A stretch of 64,000 nt of DNA from Magicicada septendecula (Eukaryota; Arthropoda; Insecta; Hemiptera; Cicadidae). Position 1 is the first letter of the stretch; every line of letters begins with the position of its first letter. The position numbers were made by a program, and so were the translations under genes. Under the pieces are notes generated by a model that did no database searches, was not told the DNA's origin, and saw only the letters and a list, made by a program, of their open reading frames with translations. The stretch is from NCBI GenBank assembly GCA_034769895.1, contig CM068369.1, positions 428,135,479 to 428,199,478 of the forward strand. The letters run 5' to 3'. Shown here piece by piece: positions 56,203 to 64,000 of the stretch.

Positions 56203-56645
56203 TATGTAACCCCTCTTTAAAAAAATTTTTGTTGCCTTATAAAATTTTTTTTTTTTTTTTAGAGGGGCCACTAGATATTTAAAACTAGGCAGAAGGCCTA
56301 GAGAAGCAAAAATGCGCCCCGGGGCGACTGAGACGGGACTTGCAATGAAACTCTGCTGTTGAACAACAATAACAATTTTTATTATAGTCATACTTCATAT
56401 AGTATATACATGTGCATATGAATTTCAATTTAAGGTTTATTAATACAATTTAACCTCTAATACTTCTTTATATAATTATAATCCCTTTCCCAAGTATTTC
56501 CATATTCATAGTAGTTCAAAAATTATTAATATAATTCAACAGTTAATATATCTTCATATAATTAGAGTTAATTTTCCAAGTATTTTCATATTCATAGTAA
56601 TTCAAAATATACTAATGTCATTCAACAGTATATATATATATATAT

Positions 56646-58565
56646 TGTAACGTAACAGAGTTGAGGTCCCCGACGTTACATAAAAAACTATGTAAATATG
56701 GTTTAGAACAATGCCCAAAGCCGGTTATAATTAAATACAAGAGGGCCCTGAAGAATGCATTAGAGGTACATAGTAAGGTTACTAAGTAATTAAAACATCA
56801 AAGGTGTACCTAAATCTAAAATATGTAATGAATAATATGAGATGTAAACATAAACATTGTGTCTAATGGGAGGAGTTTAATGTGTAGGAATTAAGTATAA
56901 AATACTATTCAAATTAATATTTAATGTGTTATAAAATGTACTGGGTGTTATGATGTAGCATGATATAGTGTTTACAGGATATTTATTTTATGTTTTGTGG
57001 ACAGTAAGAGTGGAGCTGTTGCTTTAAAGAAGTACTTAGTCAGTGGTACTCCTTTTATTTATGTTAAAATTGTATTTAAATAATTAAGTATAAGTACATG
57101 TGTTAGGTATTATATTATGTTAAATGTATTTTCTGTAATTGATTAATGAAGATGTTTGAAATAATGTTTGTAAACTTGGCCAGGAAAGCAAGAAGTGTTA
57201 AAAAGTTGTCAAGTAGTTCTTATAGTTATGTTAAAAAATAATGAAGGGTTCAATGATGAACTAAATAATATAATGAATTGAAACCAGGAAATTAAAATTG
57301 ATGTAAGTGGCCATAAGCCAGTGACTATTTGTACAGTAGGTCAGGTAAAGAAAAATTAAGTTAAAAACAAAGACAAATAGATAATAACTAAGAAGGAAGA
57401 TAAGAGGAGGAAGGAAGTCAGAAGATATAGGAAGATTTGAAAGGAATTCAAATATTGATAACAATGTATTCATGTCGAACTCGCCCAATGAAATTAATGA
57501 TGTAACCATGGAAACGACGGTTTGACGAGGTAATTACCGTTGAATACAATTACTTGAAAAGTGACGCTCACGCAAACCAGGAGCGAAAATTCTGTACAAC
57601 ATATTTTCATATTTAAAACATCTTAAAAGTAAAATAATGTATAGAAATTGATCGTAAAGAAGTCTGATGAATACTGAACACCATTACCAGATGGAGAAGA
57701 CGTTTAATTGAAGACGAAATATCTAAATAAATCCAAACAACTGTGGAAAAGATGCCAAAGCTTGAATAAAGAACAAATGAATTATATTGATACCACAATC
57801 CTTCCTTCCCGACCTACAGAGTAATTCCGTACTACAACGCTGTTAAGTATCAGTTAAATTATTTCAACTTCCAAAAAATAAACGCACTTTGAATATTTCT
57901 CAATATATGTTGAATACCACTGAATCACTTTTATTCTCTTGCAAGGATTAAATCGTAATATTAAGACACTGAAAATTTGTTAAACTATAGAACTAACCTC
58001 ATATTTATGTACGACTTTTAAACCACTTGTACGACACTTAAACAAACCAATTACCATTACACATTACCGTACTTAAGGAAAAAACATTGTAAGGTTGTGT
58101 ATTTTTAATATTGTAATTGCATCTGAATCTTTTAACGTGGCCAAAAGACCTCACAACCATCGAACGAAATATTTGTTGATTGGCATAATAACACGCCATG
58201 CTGTGTTTATTTGTATTCAAAATCGATTGGTTAACCCTTGAGTAGAGTCTTATAAAGAATTATCCGGTCCAGAATTGTATATAAAAAATTAATTACAACT
58301 TGTGTCTATAAAATATTAACTTCAAATTAATAATAAATCCATACTGTGTGTGTTAAATTGTGTTTTATTTTCATTAGAAAAGTGTATGTTTAAAATTATA
58401 ATGTATAGCGAATGTTTCTGATGCGACGCCTAGCGCGCAAGTAGCGAATACTGTAACTGCTCACTCGATTAACAAAAATTGAGAAAAGGCGGGACGGATT
58501 GAATTCGTCGCATCGTTCGAATAAAACATTGATAAGGAGACAATTTTAATTGTTTTATACCAACA
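56646..58565 (+). repeat. element Y LTR, unit B
   Basis: 1920 bp from TGTAACGTAACAGAG to ...ATACCAACA, the classic TG...CA form, followed by attTGGCGCC. The same length occurs in unit C (60653-62572). No second copy of this LTR follows the leader within the unit. Confidence 0.75.
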
Positions 58566-58568
58566 ATT

Positions 58569-58590
58569 TGGCGCCACCCGGGGATTATCC
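58569..58590 (+). promoter_or_regulatory. element Y primer-binding site
   Basis: TGGCGCCACCCGGGGATTAT lies three bases after the LTR end; copies at 54506 and 62576. TGGCGCC starts are common primer sites; the tRNA is not identified. Confidence 0.7.
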
Positions 58591-58783
58591 ACTACGTTTG
58601 AACCTCAGATCGGGAACCACGATACCTGGTCACCAGTACGTTCGCTACGGACCCAAACATCGTGAGTTACATCGCCATACGAGGACGAAGTGGTAAGAAA
58701 CACAGACACAATTTACACTCAGACACATTGTTATATTTTACAGAGGTATATTAAAGAAGAAGCACGAGTTGGGTTATAATATT
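58591..58783 (+). other. element Y short interior and purine tract
   Basis: About 190 bp, including a splice-donor-like gtggtaagaaac and acceptor-like ttttacag, ending in the purine-rich ttaaagaagaagcacgagttggg (58751-58773). This is where a polypurine tract would precede a 3' LTR. Instead element X sequence (ataatttaagaaaagcac) resumes. Confidence 0.65.
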
Positions 58784-60195
58784 CAAATAATTTAAGAAAA
58801 GCACATAACATCAATCATCATAGGAATTGTGTAAACATGACATATAAATAATATAATACGCTTTTAAAACCCTTGACATGCAACACATAATCGGCAATAG
58901 ATACTCAAATACATATAAATTACAAATAAAAGATAACAGATTCAACCCGGCAGACAGCCTTATATGAATTCTTACAACAAAAAAAAAAACCCATTAACCC
59001 ATAAGAGTATAATCGAATTCAAAATCTGGACTAATTATAAGGACTAGAATTTGCCAATTTCAACTGGCACCGCAGCCTGTACAACTCTCGAGTTACAAAT
59101 TTATAATTAAAAATTTTGGGCTTGTCCCCTGATGGTAACTACCCTCACAAGATTAACGTGTCTGTATGGTCTATAAAATAGTAGACTTTCACTTTCTTTT
59201 ATGCTTTTATGAGAATACAGAATTTTCAAGAAAATCCAATTGGAACATAATCACCAGTAAATAAACTATAAACTGAGGAGGATATTATAACCTTACAATT
59301 GAATAATTTAAGAGATCCTGAACTGACTATGGCATTAAAAATAAACCATCATGGATTTAATTATTAAAGAGCCGGAATAATTTTATAAAATTGTAGAATC
59401 TATGATTTAAGCTTTACAACAAAATATAAAAGAATTCACAGGGGCTGAATCGTCCCGGGCGCAGACATGTCCCCGCACCAGATACAACACATAATGACAT
59501 GTCGAATGCCTGCAGGCAACTGCATCAACAGGTGACGGCCTCAAGTTACAGAACAACGGAACCCTTAACACCCTAAAAAAAACCCAACCCCTTTTTATAT
59601 TATAATATATACATACACATAAAAAATATCCACATGTTATAGGGACTCAACCCGCCGGTTAAGCCCCAGCATATATAAACTGTACCCACATAATTCTGCT
59701 AAAATCACCAGTGCAACTCATACCGTAAAAAAATAAAATTAATGATGGCCAGACACATTGCCTGCCCCCGGGTTCACAATTCTCTTGAGGCGTAATTACA
59801 TAATGAGAGTTAAACGGATAAAGTTCGTAACCGACTTTCGATCGTGCCATACCACATCCCGCTAAACTCACGCGCTATAATTCGACCTCGAATTACTAAT
59901 ACCGTCTACTCCCCATGCAACGCTCAAGACTACCGGCAGTTCAAGTCGCAAAAGAAAACAACCCCAACTAAAAACGCAGCCACGTGGCGGCACCAGGTTT
60001 ACAATTTCAAACAGGCGAACAATTATTCATTCACATAATATACACAATAACAATATATATGTAACCCTACATGATAGAAGCATAGATGTTAATCTTTGAG
60101 AAAATATTTAAAGTTCCAATTTGCCAGAACTATTCCCGAGTTTGCAAGCCTCGTCACACCAAAGGACCCACGGGTTCAATCCTAAATCTAACCAC

Positions 60196-60207
60196 GCTCT
60201 GCTACCA
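60196..60207 (-). promoter_or_regulatory. element X primer-binding site, unit B
   Basis: Same initiator tRNA-Met complement as in units 1 and A, next to the LTR start at 60210. Confidence 0.88.
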
Positions 60208-60209
60208 TA

Positions 60210-63200
60210 TGTAACCCCTCTTTAAAAAAATTTTTGTTGCCTTATAAAATTTTTTTTTTTTTTTTAGAGGGGCCACTAGATATTTAAAACTAGGCAGAAG
60301 GCCTAGAGAAGCAAAAATGCGCCCCGGGGCGACTGAGACGGGACTTGCAATGAAACTCTGCTGTTGAACAACAATAACAATTTTTATTATAGTCATACTT
60401 CATATAGTATATACATGTGCATATGAATTTCAATTTAAGGTTTATTAATACAATTTAACCTCTAATACTTCTTTATATAATTATAATCCCTTTCCCAAGT
60501 ATTTCCATATTCATAGTAGTTCAAAAATTATTAATATAATTCAACAGTTAATATATCTTCATATAATTAGAGTTAATTTTCCAAGTATTTTCATATTCAT
60601 AGTAATTCAAAATATACTAATGTCATTCAACAGTATATATATATATATATATTGTAACGTAACAGAGTTGAGGTCCCCGACGTTACATAAAAAACTATGT
60701 AAATATGGTTTAGAACAATGCCCAAAGCCGGTTATAATTAAATACAAGAGGGCCCTGAAGAATGCATTAGAGGTACATAGTAAGGTTACTAAGTAATTAA
60801 AACATCAAAGGTGTACCTAAATCTAAAATATGTAATGAATAATATGAGATGTAAACATAAACATTGTGTCTAATGGGAGGAGTTTAATGTGTAGGAATTA
60901 AGTATAAAATACTATTCAAATTAATATTTAATGTGTTATAAAATGTACTGGGTGTTATGATGTAGCATGATATAGTGTTTACAGGATATTTATTTTATGT
61001 TTTGTGGACAGTAAGAGTGGAGCTGTTGCTTTAAAGAAGTACTTAGTCAGTGGTACTCCTTTTATTTATGTTAAAATTGTATTTAAATAATTAAGTATAA
61101 GTACATGTGTTAGGTATTATATTATGTTAAATGTATTTTCTGTAATTGATTAATGAAGATGTTTGAAATAATGTTTGTAAACTTGGCCAGGAAAGCAAGA
61201 AGTGTTAAAAAGTTGTCAAGTAGTTCTTATAGTTATGTTAAAAAATAATGAAGGGTTCAATGATGAACTAAATAATATAATGAATTGAAACCAGGAAATT
61301 AAAATTGATGTAAGTGGCCATAAGCCAGTGACTATTTGTACAGTAGGTCAGGTAAAGAAAAATTAAGTTAAAAACAAAGACAAATAGATAATAACTAAGA
61401 AGGAAGATAAGAGGAGGAAGGAAGTCAGAAGATATAGGAAGATTTGAAAGGAATTCAAATATTGATAACAATGTATTCATGTCGAACTCGCCCAATGAAA
61501 TTAATGATGTAACCATGGAAACGACGGTTTGACGAGGTAATTACCGTTGAATACAATTACTTGAAAAGTGACGCTCACGCAAACCAGGAGCGAAAATTCT
61601 GTACAACATATTTTCATATTTAAAACATCTTAAAAGTAAAATAATGTATAGAAATTGATCGTAAAGAAGTCTGATGAATACTGAACACCATTACCAGATG
61701 GAGAAGACGTTTAATTGAAGACGAAATATCTAAATAAATCCAAACAACTGTGGAAAAGATGCCAAAGCTTGAATAAAGAACAAATGAATTATATTGATAC
61801 CACAATCCTTCCTTCCCGACCTACAGAGTAATTCCGTACTACAACGCTGTTAAGTATCAGTTAAATTATTTCAACTTCCAAAAAATAAACGCACTTTGAA
61901 TATTTCTCAATATATGTTGAATACCACTGAATCACTTTTATTCTCTTGCAAGGATTAAATCGTAATATTAAGACACTGAAAATTTGTTAAACTATAGAAC
62001 TAACCTCATATTTATGTACGACTTTTAAACCACTTGTACGACACTTAAACAAACCAATTACCATTACACATTACCGTACTTAAGGAAAAAACATTGTAAG
62101 GTTGTGTATTTTTAATATTGTAATTGCATCTGAATCTTTTAACGTGGCCAAAAGACCTCACAACCATCGAACGAAATATTTGTTGATTGGCATAATAACA
62201 CGCCATGCTGTGTTTATTTGTATTCAAAATCGATTGGTTAACCCTTGAGTAGAGTCTTATAAAGAATTATCCGGTCCAGAATTGTATATAAAAAATTAAT
62301 TACAACTTGTGTCTATAAAATATTAACTTCAAATTAATAATAAATCCATACTGTGTGTGTTAAATTGTGTTTTATTTTCATTAGAAAAGTGTATGTTTAA
62401 AATTATAATGTATAGCGAATGTTTCTGATGCGACGCCTAGCGCGCAAGTAGCGAATACTGTAACTGCTCACTCGATTAACAAAAATTGAGAAAAGGCGGG
62501 ACGGATTGAATTCGTCGCATCGTTCGAATAAAACATTGATAAGGAGACAATTTTAATTGTTTTATACCAACAATTTGGCGCCACCCGGGGATTATCCACT
62601 ACGTTTGAACCTCAGATCGGGAACCACGATACCTGGTCACCAGTACGTTCGCTACGGACCCAAACATCGTGAGTTACATCGCCATACGAGGACGAAGTGG
62701 TAAGAAACACAGACACAATTTACACTCAGACACATTGTTATATTTTACAGAGGTATATTAAAGAAGAAGCACGAGTTGGGTTATAATATTCAAATAATTT
62801 AAGAAAAGCACATAACATCAATCATCATAGGAATTGTGTAAACATGACATATAAATAATATAATACGCTTTTAAAACCCTTGACATGCAACACATAATCG
62901 GCAATAGATACTCAAATACATATAAATTACAAATAAAAGATAACAGATTCAACCCGGCAGACAGCCTTATATGAATTCTTACAACAAAAAAAAAACCCAT
63001 TAACCCATAAGAGTATAATCGAATTCAAAATCTGGACTAATTATAAGGACTAGAATTTGCCAATTTCAACTGGCACCGCAGCCTGTACAACTCTCGAGTT
63101 ACAAATTTATAATTAAAAATTTTGGGCTTGTCCCCTGATGGTAACTACCCTCACAAGATTAACGTGTCTGTATGGTCTATAAAATAGTAGACTTTCACTT

Positions 63201-64000
63201 TCTTTTATGCTTTTATGAGAATACAGAATTTTCAAGAAAATCCAATTGGAACATAATCACCAGTAAATAAACTATAAACTGAGGAGGATATTATAACCTT
63301 ACAATTGAATAATTTAAGAGATCCTGAACTGACTATGGCATTAAAAATAAACCATCATGGATTTAATTATTAAAGAGCCGGAATAATTTTATAAAATTGT
63401 AGAATCTATGATTTAAGCTTTACAACAAAATATAAAAGAATTCACAGGGGCTGAATCGTCCCGGGCGCAGACATGTCCCCGCACCAGATACAACACATAA
63501 TGACATGTCGAATGCCTGCAGGCAACTGCATCAACAGGTGACGGCCTCAAGTTACAGAACAACGGAACCCTTAACACCCTAAAAAAAACCCAACCCCTTT
63601 TTATATTATAATATATACATACACATAAAAAATATCCACATGTTATAGGGACTCAACCCGCCGGTTAAGCCCCAGCATATATAAACTGTACCCACATAAT
63701 TCTGCTAAAATCACCAGTGCAACTCATACCGTAAAAAAATAAAATTAATGATGGCCAGACACATTGCCTGCCCCCGGGTTCACAATTCTCTTGAGGCGTA
63801 ATTACATAATGAGAGTTAAACGGATAAAGTTCGTAACCGACTTTCGATCGTGCCATACCACATCCCGCTAAACTCACGCGCTATAATTCGACCTCGAATT
63901 ACTAATACCGTCTACTCCCCATGCAACGCTCAAGACTACCGGCAGTTCAAGTCGCAAAAGAAAACAACCCCAACTAAAAACGCAGCCACGTGGCGGCACC
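60210..64000 (-). mobile_element. element X, unit C (cut by window end)
   Basis: Repeats unit B with very few differences through cgtggcggcacc at 64000. It includes a third element Y LTR (60653-62572). The array therefore continues beyond the window, and its far boundary is unseen. Confidence 0.9.

Larger units (their letters stand above)
51318..56204 (-). mobile_element. element X, unit A (deleted; carries variant element Y)
   Basis: It has the same LTR start and primer site as unit 1, but lacks the 4.5-kb gag-containing part. The deletion junction is near 55826-55840. A 3.06-kb insertion (about 51658-54718) sits in the 88-bp repeat region. Its last 1.2 kb equals the element Y LTR of units B and C, but the first 1.65 kb is different. 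Confidence 0.8.
56205..60209 (-). mobile_element. element X, unit B
   Basis: A unit of about 4.0 kb, with the same deletion as A and an element Y insertion at about 56646-58783. Offsets to unit C are constant at about 4006-4007 bp, with differences mainly in TA- and A-tract length. Confidence 0.9.

Noticed and set aside
1..64000. tRNA, rRNA, telomeric repeat or host protein genes
   Set aside because: I looked for tRNA-like cloverleaf cores, rRNA conserved blocks and TTAGG runs and saw none; coding homology is all transposon-derived.

Overview
This window is almost entirely transposable-element (TE) sequence from an AT-rich animal genome. Co-occurring BEL/Pao, Ty3/gypsy, Penelope-like (PLE with GIY-YIG endonuclease), hAT, mariner and XPG-nuclease (Academ-like) elements, together with GA, GT and TA microsatellites, suggest an arthropod, most probably an insect. 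I cannot name the species. I found no convincing host gene. Nearly every coding region is broken by frameshifts, stops, deletions or nested insertions, so most coding entries are pseudogenes.

Layout. 1-1970: intergenic DNA, GA microsatellites, a three-copy minisatellite and a hairpin. 1971-11410: a BEL/Pao retrotransposon on the minus strand (BEL-1, 2855-10573, LTRs at both ends, candidate 6-bp target duplication caaact) between two PLE fragments in opposite orientation. 11411-13860: low-information DNA, GT repeats and further PLE ends. 13861-20312: a minus-strand gypsy (Gypsy-B) with gag, protease, RT and integrase, missing YVDD to the integrase zinc region, with a probable 2.3-kb 5' LTR and a 3' LTR cut to about 117 bp. 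20494-25460: two copies of a foldback (long inverted repeat) element around a minus-strand gypsy remnant (Gypsy-A) fused to a mariner 5' end.

26877-34686: a second BEL/Pao (BEL-2, plus strand). Its protease region is split by a 4229-bp DNA transposon (28472-32700) with about 590-bp terminal inverted repeats and a clean 3-bp ATA target duplication. Its minus-strand gene has a FEN1/XPG-like nuclease domain and a C-terminal CXC cysteine cluster. BEL-2 is cut at RNase H by the LTR of another Gypsy-A copy (34687-35790). A broken hAT element follows (35968-about 38700), then PLE-derived hairpin DNA and a third gypsy remnant (Gypsy-C pol, 43078-44941).

44942-64000: a tandem array of one LTR element (element X, minus strand), with repeated 'LTR start plus initiator-tRNA-Met primer site' boundaries at 44942, 51318, 56205 and 60210. 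The first unit is longest (6.4 kb) and carries a Gag-like capsid ORF with an acidic tail and no pol. The other units share a 4.5-kb deletion and carry a second LTR-type insertion (element Y: one 1.9-kb LTR, primer site, about 0.2 kb, purine tract, no second LTR). The last two units repeat with a period of about 4007 bp. The array runs off the right edge.

The genes do not form a pathway. The window is a record of nested insertion, deletion and tandem amplification of selfish elements.
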